Source: an uncultured Anaeroplasmataceae bacterium (GTDB lineage Bacteria; Bacillota_I; Bacilli_A; Acholeplasmatales; Anaeroplasmataceae). From it: a stretch of DNA of 64,000 bases. The first letter of the stretch is position 1; each line of letters starts with the position of its first letter. Under the pieces are notes generated by a model, which saw nothing but the letters and a program-made list of their open reading frames with translations, was not told where the DNA came from and made no database searches. A program made the position numbers and the translations under genes. The stretch covers positions 1-64,000 of the forward strand of contig CAKQEA010000004.1 of NCBI GenBank assembly GCA_934229785.1, read 5' to 3'. Positions 17,040 through 27,158 of this stretch are shown piece after piece.

Positions 17040-19646
17040 TTATGCCTTTAAATCACTTAAATTTTTACAAACCTCATCATATAAAGCTTTATATTGAGTT
17101 TGCTTAGCAATTTCAGCATCAATCTTAGCCTTTGGTGCTTTAGAAGTAAATGAAGGATTTGACAACATCTTTTCACTACGTAAAAGTTCACCCTCTAAAC
17201 GCTTCTTTTCAGTCTCAAGCTTTTTAATAACCTCTTCTATATCTACTAAATCTGATGATGGAATATAGATCGTTGCCATAGGAAGTACAACTACTACATT
17301 ACCCTTAGCCTGAAGTGGTTCTGTTAAAAATTCTAATTTTTTAGGATTTGTAAATTTTACCAAATATTTAGTTGTTGATGAAATCATTTTATTTGTATTT
17401 TCATCCTTAGCTAAAATAGAAATATTAATTGGCTCCTTTGGAGCTTTATTTGCTTTGCTTCTTTCATTACGAATAGTCGTAATAATTAAAGTCATATCAT
17501 CTATTGCCTCTAAAGCGTTATTATCATCAAATAATGGATTAACACATGGCCATTTTGAAATTGTAATAGATTCCTCATCATGAGGTAATGCTTGATAAAT
17601 TTCCTCTGTGATAAATGGTATAAATGGATGAAGCATTTTTATAATTGCTTGTAATGTATAAACTAAAACATTTTTAGTCATTTGCTTGTTTTCTTCATCA
17701 TCACCATTTAAATCAACCTTAGAAATTTCAACATACCATGAAGCAAAATCATCCCAAACAAAAGAATATAAACACTTGGCTGCTTCACCAAATTCGTATT
17801 TATCCATGTTATAATCAACAGATGCAATTACCTTATTTAGCTTAGCTAAAATCCATTTAGATGCAAGATTCATCTTATTTACATCTAAATCTGTTTGTTT
17901 ATAATCATCACCTAAATTCATAAGTACATATCTTGAAATATTCCAAATTTTATTTAAATAATTCCAAGATGACTCAATCTTAGTTTCATCATATCGTAAA
18001 TCTAAGCCGGGAGCCGAATTTGTAGTTAAGAAATAACGAAGTGAATCTGTACCATATTTTGCAATAACATCAAATGGATCAACACCATTACCTAAAGATT
18101 TACTCATTTTTCTACCTTGAGAATCTCTAATTAATCCATGAATTAAAATATCCTTAAATGGAGCATGATGAGTAAATTCAATACCCTCAAATAACATTCT
18201 AGCTACCCAAAAGAAAATAATATCATAGCCAGTAACTAACACATTTGTTGGATAATATCTTTCTAAAAGCTCTGTTTTTTCAGGCCAACCAAGAGTTGAG
18301 AATGGCCATAATGCTGATGAAAACCAAGTATCAAGAACATCCTCATCCTGAACCCAGCCCTCGCCTGGACATTTTTCACAAACCTTAACTTCATTATCCT
18401 TATACCAAGCAGGAATTCTATGGCCCCACCATAATTGACGAGAAACACACCAATCCTGAATTGAATTAGGATCAAGCCAATGCTCTAGCGTTTGCTTAAA
18501 TCTATCTGGAACAAATCGATATTCATCATTATCTAAAACCTGTTTAGCTAAAATGTCCATCTTAACAAACCATTGCTTAGACAATCTTGGTTCAACAACT
18601 ACACCAGTTCTTTCACTATGACCTACTGAGTGAACAATTTCTTCAGCGTGATCAAATAGACCAATAGCCTTTAAATCTTCAATTAAAGCTTCACGACAAG
18701 CAAATCTATCCATTCCTTGATATTTACCTGCCATTTCGTTCATGGTACCATCATCATTCATGCAAAGAGGCATAGCTAAATTATGACGACGACCAACCTC
18801 ATAGTCATTAGGATCATGGGCTGGTGTACATTTTACACAACCAGTACCAAATTCCTTATCAACATATTCATCAGTGATAACTGGAATTTTTATATCAGTT
18901 CCAGGAATATAAACCTCTTTACCAACAATTGAAGTGAATCTTTCATCAGTTGGATTAACCATTATAGCTTGATCGGCAAACATTGTTTCAGGTCTAGTTG
19001 TTGCAATCATAACATAACCATCACCATCAACAAATGGATATTTAAAATAATAGAAGGCACCCTTATCATCTTGATGAATTACTTCAATGTTAGATAATGC
19101 AGTCTTTGCTTGCGGATCCCAGTTAATGATTCTTTCACCTTGATATAATAATCCCTTATTATATAAAGTGATAAATACATAATTAACAGCCTTATTTAAA
19201 CCTTCATCTAAAGTAAATCTTTCCTTAGTATAGTCTAGTGATAAGCCAAGGGCAGCCCATTGAGAACGAATAATTTTAGCATATTCTTCCTTCCAACCCC
19301 ATGCAGCTTCTAAAAACTTTTCTCTACCAATATCATAACGAGAAACACCCTGCTGTTTTAATCTAGCATCAACCTTAGCCTGAGTTGCAATACCAGCATG
19401 ATCCATTCCAGGTACCCATAAGGCGTCATACCCCTGCATTCTTTTTCTACGAATAATCATATCCTGTAATGTTGTATCCCAAGCATGACCTAAATGTAAT
19501 TTACCTGTTACATTTGGTGGTGGAATAACAATAGTAAATGGTTCCTTTGATTTATCTCCGGCCTCAAAAAATCCTTTCTTTAACCAGAAATCATACTTAC
19601 CATTTTCAACCTCTTTAAAATCATATTTTGGTTTTAATTCCTTCAT
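17040..19646 (-). CDS. valS: Valyl-tRNA synthetase
   Basis: Class I synthetase that charges tRNA(Val). The 868-residue protein has the HIGH-type motif NVTGKLHLGHAWD near residue 45, the CP1 editing domain, the KMSKS motif GRKMSKSLGNG, the anticodon-binding domain and a C-terminal coiled coil (EEVIKKLETEKKRLEGELLR). A longer frame opens at 19670, but AAAGGAAGAG lies just before the Met at 19646, so I use that start. It overlaps the end of the upstream GNAT gene by 26 bases. It is under T-box control with a GTA specifier, which fits valine. Confidence 0.96.
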   Translation of the reverse strand: MKELKPKYDFKEVENGKYDFWLKKGFFEAGDKSKEPFTIVIPPPNVTGKLHLGHAWDTTLQDMIIRRKRMQGYDALWVPGMDHAGIATQAKVDARLKQQGVSRYDIGREKFLEAAWGWKEEYAKIIRSQWAALGLSLDYTKERFTLDEGLNKAVNYVFITLYNKGLLYQGERIINWDPQAKTALSNIEVIHQDDKGAFYYFKYPFVDGDGYVMIATTRPETMFADQAIMVNPTDERFTSIVGKEVYIPGTDIKIPVITDEYVDKEFGTGCVKCTPAHDPNDYEVGRRHNLAMPLCMNDDGTMNEMAGKYQGMDRFACREALIEDLKAIGLFDHAEEIVHSVGHSERTGVVVEPRLSKQWFVKMDILAKQVLDNDEYRFVPDRFKQTLEHWLDPNSIQDWCVSRQLWWGHRIPAWYKDNEVKVCEKCPGEGWVQDEDVLDTWFSSALWPFSTLGWPEKTELLERYYPTNVLVTGYDIIFFWVARMLFEGIEFTHHAPFKDILIHGLIRDSQGRKMSKSLGNGVDPFDVIAKYGTDSLRYFLTTNSAPGLDLRYDETKIESSWNYLNKIWNISRYVLMNLGDDYKQTDLDVNKMNLASKWILAKLNKVIASVDYNMDKYEFGEAAKCLYSFVWDDFASWYVEISKVDLNGDDEENKQMTKNVLVYTLQAIIKMLHPFIPFITEEIYQALPHDEESITISKWPCVNPLFDDNNALEAIDDMTLIITTIRNERSKANKAPKEPINISILAKDENTNKMISSTTKYLVKFTNPKKLEFLTEPLQAKGNVVVVLPMATIYIPSSDLVDIEEVIKKLETEKKRLEGELLRSEKMLSNPSFTSKAPKAKIDAEIAKQTQYKALYDEVCKNLSDLKA

Positions 19647-20181
19647 AAAATCTCTTCCTTTCATATTCATCCTTTGTCATAGAATAAAAATCTGCATCAA
19701 TGAGTCTACCATCATAAAGCATCTTATATTTACATAGTCTTCCATCATAATTAAAGCCACACTTTTCAATAACTCTTTTTGATTGAAAATTATCACTATG
19801 ATGACCAACCTCTATAACTTCACAATCTGTTTTGGTAAAAATATAATTAATACATAGCATTACAGCCTCAGTCATTATACCATTACCCCATTTATCCTCA
19901 CGAAGTGAGAATCCAAGCGTTTTAACAAATTTATATTTCCTAATTCCACCATTATAAATAGAAATAGTACCTAGAAATTCGTTAGACTTCTTATCTGCAA
20001 TACAAAACGTTTCTCCACTAAGCATAAGTGATGATAGCATTCTATTTGCAACCTCTTTACTTGTAAATGGCCTCCAACCTGCCATAGGACCAACATTAGG
20101 ATTTTTTCCAAATTCATAATATAAATCTGCATCCTTAAATGTTAAATCCCTAATAATAATTCTTTCACCTATTATTTTCAT
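19621..20181 (-). CDS. GNAT acetyltransferase heading the valS operon
   Basis: A 186-residue RimJ/RimL-type GNAT. The opening GERIIIRDLTFKDADLYYEF strand-helix, the acetyl-CoA loop region around DKWGNGIMTEAVM and the final N-x-x-S-K-R-V-I-x-K-C-G-F block are all seen. The substrate is unknown; relatives acetylate ribosomal protein N-termini, antibiotics or aminoacyl adenylates. It is the first gene after the T-box(Val) leader and overlaps valS, so it should be induced when tRNA(Val) is uncharged. A related gene heads the hisS operon at 31248. Confidence 0.85.
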   Translation of the reverse strand: MKIIGERIIIRDLTFKDADLYYEFGKNPNVGPMAGWRPFTSKEVANRMLSSLMLSGETFCIADKKSNEFLGTISIYNGGIRKYKFVKTLGFSLREDKWGNGIMTEAVMLCINYIFTKTDCEVIEVGHHSDNFQSKRVIEKCGFNYDGRLCKYKMLYDGRLIDADFYSMTKDEYERKRFYEGIKTKI

Positions 20182-20182
20182 A

Positions 20183-20447
20183 AAAAAAAGTCCTTAAGAA
20201 TCATGAGATTCTAAGGACGAATTATCGCGGTACCACCTTAGTTCTATAGTAAATAAATAAAAACACTAGTTTTATTTTTTTATTAAACCATAGCCCTTCA
20301 TTAATCTGTAACGTAGACATACGAAAATAACTACTAAATTCATTATTCTAGCTCCCTAGCTACCTTCAATATACATCTATAAACAGTTTCACCATATCTG
20401 TTCTCTCTAAAATAGATAATATATCTACTCCTCTAGTTCAACGCTTT
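20183..20447 (-). promoter_or_regulatory. T-box leader, valine
   Basis: T-box riboswitch. The conserved T-box core AAGGTGGTACCGCG lies at 20226-20239, with a terminator hairpin at 20190-20218 and a U run before the GNAT gene. Stem I includes AGTAGA and the AGAGAG...GGTGAAA distal elements. GTA (Val) at 20361-20363, in the context TTGAAGGTAGC, is the likely specifier. It should read through when tRNA(Val) is uncharged. 39 bases are identical to the ileS leader. Confidence 0.92.
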
Positions 20448-20453
20448 GATACA

Positions 20454-20482
20454 ATTTTAATCTTATTTTAAATTTTTGTCAA
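20454..20482 (-). promoter_or_regulatory. valS operon promoter
   Basis: TTGACA (20477-20482) and TAAAAT (20454-20459) on the minus strand with a 17-base spacer, just upstream of the T-box. Confidence 0.85.
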
Positions 20483-20505
20483 TATTGAAAACAAATTTTA
20501 AATAT

Positions 20506-21180
20506 CTAGAACTTAAATTTAAAATATAAATGAACATAATATTCATAATATTTTATAATATCAGATAGAAAGCCATTAAAATTAGTATCAGTATATAAGT
20601 ATATATCCTTTTTATCATAGTAATACTCATACCATAATCTATATTTTCTTAAATCCTTTTTATTTGAGCAATTATAGCATAATGCTCCACCAGAGACTAT
20701 TGAAAAAAATGATACATCACTACTACCACATGATATACAATGCTTTAGTGCTGGAGTTACACCAAAAACATATAGCATTTTAATCATAAAAACACAAAAT
20801 AGCTTTTTAGGCTCACTTGTTTTTTTAAAATCAATTAAAATATTTTTAACAAATTCATAAGTCTTTAAATGATCTGAATCCTCTGGTATATTTTTTATTA
20901 TTTCAATAAAAATTGGTATTAAATCCATTTTCTCAATTGATTCAGTCAAGCTAAAGGCATTATCAACTAAATTATATTCTATTAAGCTTGGAAATCTAGA
21001 GCTAGATTTTATATAGGTAACCGTATTTAGAGTTTGAGTAAAACCAAGAAGTCCATTCCTACTAACCTTACTTCCATTTGCCTTTATGCTTTCATGCCCA
21101 TATGGAGTGTATAAATAAACAATTTTAGATTTTTCCTTATAATCAATAGATGATAAAACAATGCCTTCAATTTCATTCAT
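20506..21180 (-). CDS. recO: DNA repair protein RecO
   Basis: Recombination mediator that helps load RecA with RecR/RecF. The 224-residue protein has an N-terminal OB fold (EGIVLSSIDYKEKSKIVYLYTPYG), a helical middle and the zinc-binding motif CISCGS...CYNC. It overlaps era by one base, and the era-recO order is standard. It is the last gene of the HAD-ybeY-cdd-era-recO operon. It ends in TAG; no clear terminator follows before the valS promoter. Confidence 0.93.
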   Translation of the reverse strand: MNEIEGIVLSSIDYKEKSKIVYLYTPYGHESIKANGSKVSRNGLLGFTQTLNTVTYIKSSSRFPSLIEYNLVDNAFSLTESIEKMDLIPIFIEIIKNIPEDSDHLKTYEFVKNILIDFKKTSEPKKLFCVFMIKMLYVFGVTPALKHCISCGSSDVSFFSIVSGGALCYNCSNKKDLRKYRLWYEYYYDKKDIYLYTDTNFNGFLSDIIKYYEYYVHLYFKFKF

Positions 21181-22094
21181 TAAAAATTATCCTTACTATA
21201 GCCTAGGCTCTTTAAATCGGACGGTCTATCCTTCCAATCCTTTTTAACCTTTACCCATAAATCAAGATGAACCTTAGTATTAATTAAATGCTTTATATCC
21301 ATTATTGATTTTTCCTTTACAGCTTTAATTAACTCACCATTATGACCAATAATAATTTTCTTTTGAGAATCTCTTTCACAATAAATTGTTGCATAAATAT
21401 CTGTATAGTTTGGATTATCCTCACATGGCTTCATTGAATCAACAACAACAGCAATACTGTGAGGAATCTCTTCTTTTGTTAAATCAAGAATTTTTTCTCT
21501 AATAAGCTCGCCAACTAAAAATCTCTCTGGCTGATCTGATAATTGTTCAGCAGGATAAAACTGTGGTCCAAATGGTAATGCTCTTTTTAACTCATTCATA
21601 AGCTCATCAACATGCTTATTTTCTAAGATTGAAATAGGAAAAACACCAGCAAATGGATAAAGATCTTTATATAAATTAATTGTTAAATCAATATCATTCC
21701 ACTTTTTTAATTGATCAACCTTATTTATAACTAAAAAAACCGGAACTTTAGTATTTTTTAAATTAGATAAAATTATTTCATCGCCCTTTAAAACACTTTT
21801 AACTGGAGTAGTCATAAACATAATGGCATCAACACCCTTTGTTGAATCATATGATGCATCAACCATACGACGATCTAGCTCTGTTGTTGGCTTATGAATA
21901 CCAGGAGTATCTGTAAAAATCATTTGATACTCATCAGTTGTTACAATACCTAAAATTTTATTTCTTGTTGTCTGGGGCTTATTAGACATAATAGCTATTT
22001 TCTTACCAACTACAGTATTTAAAAATGTTGATTTACCAACATTTGGTCTTCCAATAACTGAAATAAAACCAGATTTATAAGTATCAATTTGCAT
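21180..22094 (-). CDS. era: GTPase Era
   Basis: Ribosome-assembly GTPase that binds 16S rRNA near its 3' end. The 304-residue protein has G1 GRPNVGKS at residues 15-22, G3 DTPG, G4 NKVD, and a C-terminal KH domain containing VIVGHNGE-type IIIGHNGELIKAV. AAGGAGG precedes the start, and the ATG overlaps the cdd stop (TAATG). Its neighbours ybeY, cdd and recO are the usual ones in Firmicutes. Confidence 0.96.
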   Translation of the reverse strand: MQIDTYKSGFISVIGRPNVGKSTFLNTVVGKKIAIMSNKPQTTRNKILGIVTTDEYQMIFTDTPGIHKPTTELDRRMVDASYDSTKGVDAIMFMTTPVKSVLKGDEIILSNLKNTKVPVFLVINKVDQLKKWNDIDLTINLYKDLYPFAGVFPISILENKHVDELMNELKRALPFGPQFYPAEQLSDQPERFLVGELIREKILDLTKEEIPHSIAVVVDSMKPCEDNPNYTDIYATIYCERDSQKKIIIGHNGELIKAVKEKSIMDIKHLINTKVHLDLWVKVKKDWKDRPSDLKSLGYSKDNF

Positions 22095-22495
22095 TATAAA
22101 TCCTCCTTAGAAAATGAATATGGTAAAAGCTCTGAAACAGTAGTTTTCTTAAGCTTATGATCTAAATTAAATAAATAAACAGGACAATCTAAATCAAGTA
22201 ATTCACTCATTACCTGTCTACATGCACCACAAGGAGAAATTGGTCCTTCTGTACTTCCAATAATAGCAAAAGCAACAACATCATCCTTATTATATCCATC
22301 ACTATATAATTTAAATAGTGTAGTACGTTCAGCACAATTTGATAATCCATATGAGGAATTTTCAATATTACAGCCACGATATATCTTACCATTTTTAAGT
22401 AAAGCACAAGCACCAACCTTAAATTTTGAATAAGGTGAATACGAATTTTCTCTGGCTATTAAAGCCTCGTTAAATAGTAAATTTTCATCAATCAT
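22094..22495 (-). CDS. cdd: Cytidine deaminase
   Basis: Converts cytidine and deoxycytidine to the uridine forms in pyrimidine salvage. The 133-residue homotetramer type shows the zinc motifs NCAERTTLF (catalytic Glu) and [10 protein letters not shown]. The ATG overlaps the ybeY stop (ATGA). It is embedded between ybeY and era as in Bacillus. Confidence 0.95.
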   Translation of the reverse strand: MIDENLLFNEALIARENSYSPYSKFKVGACALLKNGKIYRGCNIENSSYGLSNCAERTTLFKLYSDGYNKDDVVAFAIIGSTEGPISPCGACRQVMSELLDLDCPVYLFNLDHKLKKTTVSELLPYSFSKEDL

Positions 22496-22917
22496 CTAGT
22501 AATTCCTGCCTTATTTAAAATTTCATCCTGCTTACTAAACATAATCTTCTCATCCTCAGGAGTCATATGATCATAGCCACATAAATGTAGGTACCCATGA
22601 ACTGCTAAAAAAGCAACCTCTCTTGAAATTGAATGACCATAATCAATAGCCTGATCCCTAGCACGATCAAGACAAATAAAAATATCCCCAAGCTCATTTG
22701 TTGGAATGATTTCATCATCATCGCATAGTGCAAATGAAATTACATCTGTAACTTTATCAATCTTTCTATATTCACGATTTATTCTTTGAATTTCATCCTT
22801 ATCAACAAAAATAATATTAAATTCCTTTTTTGAACCCATTGGTTTAAAAATTGATTGGATTAATTTTTGAAATTCCTTTGTATTTTCCTTTGTTTCATTA
22901 AAATAATTAACCTTCAC
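22492..22917 (-). CDS. ybeY: Endoribonuclease YbeY
   Basis: Metal-dependent RNase involved in 16S rRNA 3' maturation and ribosome quality control. The zinc motif [11 protein letters not shown] is seen near residue 110. The 141-residue length is normal. The GTG start overlaps the stop of the HAD gene. In many Firmicutes phoH precedes it; here a HAD-like gene takes that place. Confidence 0.95.
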   Translation of the reverse strand: MKVNYFNETKENTKEFQKLIQSIFKPMGSKKEFNIIFVDKDEIQRINREYRKIDKVTDVISFALCDDDEIIPTNELGDIFICLDRARDQAIDYGHSISREVAFLAVHGYLHLCGYDHMTPEDEKIMFSKQDEILNKAGITR

Positions 22918-23783
22918 GATAAAACCTCTACTTCTGTTTCTAGCATTTTTTGAAGCTGAGCAAGCTGATGCTCCTCCTTAGCCTCTAATATATCAATTGA
23001 AACCATACTTTCTAGCATTTGCTTAACAATTTTTTCAAGTGTTGAATTAATTGAATAATCAGCAACACAAGCATAATTAATTCTATTATCCTTTAACAGC
23101 TGTAAAACCTTTTGTTTTTTGCCGCTTGGATATAAAGCAATACTTCTTCCTCCCTTTTCACGAAGAAGCTTCATACATGGAATATCTGTAAGTCCATCAC
23201 CAATATAAATCATATTACGATAAGGAATACGTCTAGCTCCATGCTTATTTAAATTATCATCATCTCTTACATCTAAAACACCCTTTGATATTCTAAAAAT
23301 ATACTGAGTTTTTAATGTAAAATTAATTGCATTGGCAGGCCATATTGCCTCTTTTGTAACATCATCATATAAAAACCTACATCCATAAATCTTTTTAAAA
23401 TATTTAGCAATTGGTGTACCCTCAATTATTTCTGTTATACCAGATGAAACAATATAATGCTCAACATTTGCATTAAGGGAATTACCTATTTCATTAATAC
23501 GTTCAAACCAAGTTTGTACGCCACGATATAAAACTACATTCTGCCCACATTTATTTAAATATTCTTCAGTTAATGGAATATTTTTTTCTCTACACTTTTT
23601 AACCATTAAATACATATAAGATAAAATTTTATCCATTTCAAACTTATCGGTATATTCTGCAGTACCACCCCAAAACTCATTATTTGAGATACCAAGATTT
23701 TTAATAAAATCATACTCCTGCATGTCAGTTGTACAAAGAGTTTTATCAAAGTCATAAATTAAGGCAATGGTTGTTTTTGCCAT
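22914..23783 (-). CDS. HAD-superfamily phosphatase
   Basis: A 289-residue HAD hydrolase. Motif I is YDFDKTL near residue 10 (nucleophile Asp), motif II is the S-S-G of YIVSSG, and motif IV is [12 protein letters not shown]. The large helical cap and the PSGKKQK region resemble phosphoserine-phosphatase-type enzymes, but the substrate is unknown. It is the first gene of the ybeY-cdd-era-recO operon, with a GAGGTG ribosome site before the ATG. The three lowest genes overlap one another, so this gene probably shares their expression. Confidence 0.8.
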   Translation of the reverse strand: MAKTTIALIYDFDKTLCTTDMQEYDFIKNLGISNNEFWGGTAEYTDKFEMDKILSYMYLMVKKCREKNIPLTEEYLNKCGQNVVLYRGVQTWFERINEIGNSLNANVEHYIVSSGITEIIEGTPIAKYFKKIYGCRFLYDDVTKEAIWPANAINFTLKTQYIFRISKGVLDVRDDDNLNKHGARRIPYRNMIYIGDGLTDIPCMKLLREKGGRSIALYPSGKKQKVLQLLKDNRINYACVADYSINSTLEKIVKQMLESMVSIDILEAKEEHQLAQLQKMLETEVEVLS

Positions 23784-23817
23784 ATAATCACCTCTATGTA
23801 AAAATTATAAACTAAAA

Positions 23818-25254
23818 TTACTTCTTAAATGGAAGCATTTGAAATTCCTCTTCCTTTTGAGCCATAACATCATACATATATTTTAAATAATCAGCATATA
23901 ATTCAAAATTACTATCAACATCTACAAATCTTGTCCTATAATAGTAATATTTTGTTTTATCAATAACATTACCTTCATCATCACAAACATTAATTTTGTA
24001 TTTATTATTAAATGATTCTTCATCTAATTCACATAACGAATAAAGATAATTTAAAGGCTCATCTAAATCAAAGCATGCACTTTCAAATGATTCATAATTC
24101 GAAAGCCTTTGATAAATATTTTTCATATAATCATAGAAATACTTTTCAGCAAGTTCTCTCTTATTCAATTCCTTATCTTCTCTTACAGCATCAAAGGCCT
24201 TAAGCATATAAGTTAAAATCGGAGCACCAGTTACCTGCTTCATATAGCTTATAATAGTATCGAGCTCACTAAATTCTAATTCCTTATTAACAGTTTCAAG
24301 CTCATCATCATTAATAAGTTTAAGTTCATTTAAAGATTTATATTTTCCCTCAAGGTGTTTAAACAAATCAAAAGCAAATTCTCTATTTAAATTACCATTA
24401 CCATAGCAGCACAAATTAGCTTTGCATTTAATAAAATATCTAAATCCCTTATCATCTGTCTTAATGATATCCTCTATTTCAAATGTTGCCTCTTCTAAAT
24501 ATGGCATTTTGGCATAAACCTCTCCTATTACCATATCATCAGCAATAACCTCAATTTTAGCAACAATAAAATCAGGGTCATCCTCTTTATATAAGCCAAT
24601 TATTTTTTTAGTTTCATTTGATAAGATGATTTTAAATTCTGAAATTGTCTTTCTATAATATAATGATAATAAAAATGAAGAACCATCAAATAGCATAGGA
24701 ATGATTAAAGAATCATCTGTTTTTTCTTTATTTTCAAATGAAATAACATCATTAGAATACAATTTAGCCCAATCAGTTATAATATCATTAGGTAATTTTG
24801 ATACATCATTTATAAAATTAACAGGGAATATTGCCATATTATCCTTTTTAGGAATTCTTCTCTTTTTTTGTTTATTTAATTCTAAATTAAATAAATCTAC
24901 CTCTTTTTTACAAATATTACCTGTAAATGCATTTTCTCCAATAGACTTTAAGCTGCTAGGAAGAAAAACAGATTTAATATTACAGCTAATAAAAGCCCAA
25001 TCATCAATAATCTCAATACCTTCAGCAAACATAACCTCAGATAAATTTTTACAGCCAGCAAAGGCAAAAGCACCAATAAATTTTAAATTTTTAGGCAGCA
25101 CAACTCTTCTTAAATTATTCATTTCATTAAAAGAATTAGCCTTAATCTTACCAACCGGCATATTTTCAATATATTCAGGAATATAAACATCATGCTCATC
25201 ATCACTACAACCAGTTATAACAATAATCTTATTTTCAATCTCATATTGAACCAT
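23818..25254 (-). CDS. BspA-type leucine-rich-repeat protein, cytoplasmic
   Basis: A 478-residue protein with an N-terminal block of BspA-type (LRR_5) repeats, about residues 12-120: VGKIKANSF..., LRRVVLPKNLKFIGAFAF, IEIIDDWAF, KSVFLPSSLKSIGENAF. The remainder is acidic, mixed alpha/beta, with no recognised domain. There is no signal peptide, so it is probably cytoplasmic, unlike the secreted BspA proteins. It starts at ATG 25254 after GGAGAAA. It lies between the HAD-recO operon and rluD; its function is unknown. Confidence 0.7.
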   Translation of the reverse strand: MVQYEIENKIIVITGCSDDEHDVYIPEYIENMPVGKIKANSFNEMNNLRRVVLPKNLKFIGAFAFAGCKNLSEVMFAEGIEIIDDWAFISCNIKSVFLPSSLKSIGENAFTGNICKKEVDLFNLELNKQKKRRIPKKDNMAIFPVNFINDVSKLPNDIITDWAKLYSNDVISFENKEKTDDSLIIPMLFDGSSFLLSLYYRKTISEFKIILSNETKKIIGLYKEDDPDFIVAKIEVIADDMVIGEVYAKMPYLEEATFEIEDIIKTDDKGFRYFIKCKANLCCYGNGNLNREFAFDLFKHLEGKYKSLNELKLINDDELETVNKELEFSELDTIISYMKQVTGAPILTYMLKAFDAVREDKELNKRELAEKYFYDYMKNIYQRLSNYESFESACFDLDEPLNYLYSLCELDEESFNNKYKINVCDDEGNVIDKTKYYYYRTRFVDVDSNFELYADYLKYMYDVMAQKEEEFQMLPFKK

Positions 25255-25344
25255 AATTTTTTCTCCATTAATCGATAATTATACACATATATTCTACCAT
25301 TTTTAAGTGAAAGAAAAAAGAAAATTTTCATAAAAAGATTAAAA

Positions 25345-25386
25345 TAAAAACAAAAAATACACTTAAAAATTAATTTAAATGTATTT
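25345..25386 (-). terminator. rluD operon terminator
   Basis: Stem AAATACACTTAAA / TTTAAATGTATTT (25355-25386) with one mismatch and a U-rich tail. It ends the long hisS-rluD operon. Confidence 0.8.
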
Positions 25387-25398
25387 TTACAATCAATT

Positions 25399-26304
25399 CT
25401 ATTTAATTTCCTCTAAAGTATTCATAAAATCGGTAAAATATTGAGGCAATTCGCTGTCAAATTCCATCCACTTACCAGTTGTAGGATGCTCAAATCCAAT
25501 AACCTTCGCATGTAAAAACTGACCTTGATCGCCAATAACATGTCGTCTTCCATATATCTGATCTCCAACAAGCGGATGCCCAATATATTCCATATGAACA
25601 CGTATTTGATGAGTTCTACCTGTTTCAAGCTTACATTCTATATAAGTAAAGCCTTTAAATCTTTTCAACACTCTAAAGTTTGTGATAGCTTCCTTGCCAA
25701 ATTTATCAACAGCCATTTTTTTTCTATCATCCTTACTTCTAGCAATAGGAGCATTAATTCTTCCTCTATTTTCATTAATTTCTCCATATACCAAAGCATG
25801 ATAATACCTTTTAACTGTATGATTTTTTAGTTGCTCTGTTAATGATAATGAAGCTTTATCATTTTTAGCAATCATTAATAATCCAGTTGTATCCTTATCA
25901 ATACGATGAACAATACCTGGACGAATAACACCATTAATTTCAGCTAAATCATCAAGTTCATATAATAAACCATGAACTAATGTATTATCATAATTACCTG
26001 CCCCAGGATGTACTACCATTCCCTTGGGCTTATTTACAATCGCAACATCACTATCCTCATAAACAATATCAAGATTAAGATCCTTTGCTTCAAGCTCTAA
26101 GCTTTTAGGCTCGATATCTAAAATAGTAATTTCATCATTTTCTTTTGTAATCAATGAAGGCTTTACTTCTAACCCATTAACTAAAATTTTACCATCATCA
26201 ATACATTTTGTAATATGAGCACGTGAATAATCCGGTAATAGCTCCTTTAAGGCTTTATCAAGTCTAATATTTGCTTGTTCACTTTTAATAATTATCTTTT
26301 GCAT
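25399..26304 (-). CDS. rluD: 23S rRNA pseudouridine synthase RluD-like
   Basis: A 301-residue RluA-family pseudouridine synthase. An N-terminal S4 RNA-binding domain (RLDKALKELLPDYSRAHITKCIDDGKILVNG) is followed by the catalytic core with HRIDKDTTGLLMIAKN, whose Asp is the catalytic residue. LspA-RluD is the usual order in Firmicutes. The start overlaps lspA by 20 bases. Precise rRNA sites cannot be read from sequence; RluD-type helix 69 modification is likely. Confidence 0.9.
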   Translation of the reverse strand: MQKIIIKSEQANIRLDKALKELLPDYSRAHITKCIDDGKILVNGLEVKPSLITKENDEITILDIEPKSLELEAKDLNLDIVYEDSDVAIVNKPKGMVVHPGAGNYDNTLVHGLLYELDDLAEINGVIRPGIVHRIDKDTTGLLMIAKNDKASLSLTEQLKNHTVKRYYHALVYGEINENRGRINAPIARSKDDRKKMAVDKFGKEAITNFRVLKRFKGFTYIECKLETGRTHQIRVHMEYIGHPLVGDQIYGRRHVIGDQGQFLHAKVIGFEHPTTGKWMEFDSELPQYFTDFMNTLEEIK

Positions 26305-26815
26305 ACTTCTTTTTCCTTTTATCAGCTAAAAATACAAAATCAATACAATATAAAATAACACCTACAACTAAAAACGCATCAGCCAAATTAAAAATTGCAA
26401 ATGAATCACCTGTAATCAGTTTTGATATAGCATTAAGTGGCTCAAAGGAAATCATATCAACCACACCATATCTTCCCTCTTTTAAAGCTGGAATACAGGT
26501 AACTGCTCTATCAAATAAGTTTCCAACACAGCCAGAAAATGCCATTGTCAAAGATAGTGATGAAAGTTTGGCATGCTTCCAATCATTTTTCAAACAAAAA
26601 TACCCTAATGCAATACTTGCAATTAAGCTTACAACAACTAAAATATATGTTTTATCATCTAACCAGCTAAAGGCCATACCAGTATTATATTGTAAATCAA
26701 GTGTTAAAACATGGGGAATTACAGTCTTCATATGCGGTGTATAAACCTGACATAAATACTTAGTTATTTGATCTAACATATAAAATAAAAAGAACAATAA
26801 AATAGTTATTCCCAT
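26285..26815 (-). CDS. lspA: Lipoprotein signal peptidase
   Basis: Membrane aspartyl protease that removes the signal peptide of prolipoproteins. The 176-residue protein has four membrane helices. The catalytic Asp pair appears in GNLFDRA...GVVDMI and FNLADAFL. A C-terminal basic tail is present. It would process the lipoproteins at 1-437 and 496-3723. It follows a small membrane protein by one base and overlaps rluD. Confidence 0.94.
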   Translation of the reverse strand: MGITILLFFLFYMLDQITKYLCQVYTPHMKTVIPHVLTLDLQYNTGMAFSWLDDKTYILVVVSLIASIALGYFCLKNDWKHAKLSSLSLTMAFSGCVGNLFDRAVTCIPALKEGRYGVVDMISFEPLNAISKLITGDSFAIFNLADAFLVVGVILYCIDFVFLADKRKKKYAKDNY

Positions 26816-26816
26816 A

Positions 26817-27158
26817 TTATACCCCCAAAAAATATATAACTAAAACAACAACAAAAACAATAATTGACACAATAAAGGTATCAGTTAAAATAACAACCTC
26901 AATATTATTAATTTTCTCATCAGAAACATTTTTATAATAGAAGGTTTCAGTTAAAAATACTAACAATACTATTAAGCATGCAATCCCAAAATAAATTATT
27001 CTTTTAAAATCATTATACATTAATAAATTTAATAAGACAACTAATGGTCCACTAATTATTAACAATGACATAATTAAAGAAAATAATAAATTAAGTAAAA
27101 ACTTTTTAAAATCAACAGCCTCAGTTTGCTTCTTTATCTCTTGATATTTTTTAAACAT
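26817..27158 (-). CDS. Small membrane protein, unknown
   Basis: A 113-residue protein with a short charged N-terminus (KKYQEIKKQTEAVDFKK) and three hydrophobic helices. No family is recognised. It overlaps the YlbL-like protease gene by eight bases and is followed one base later by lspA, so it is a genuine operon member. Confidence 0.6.
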   Translation of the reverse strand: MFKKYQEIKKQTEAVDFKKFLLNLLFSLIMSLLIISGPLVVLLNLLMYNDFKRIIYFGIACLIVLLVFLTETFYYKNVSDEKINNIEVVILTDTFIVSIIVFVVVLVIYFLGV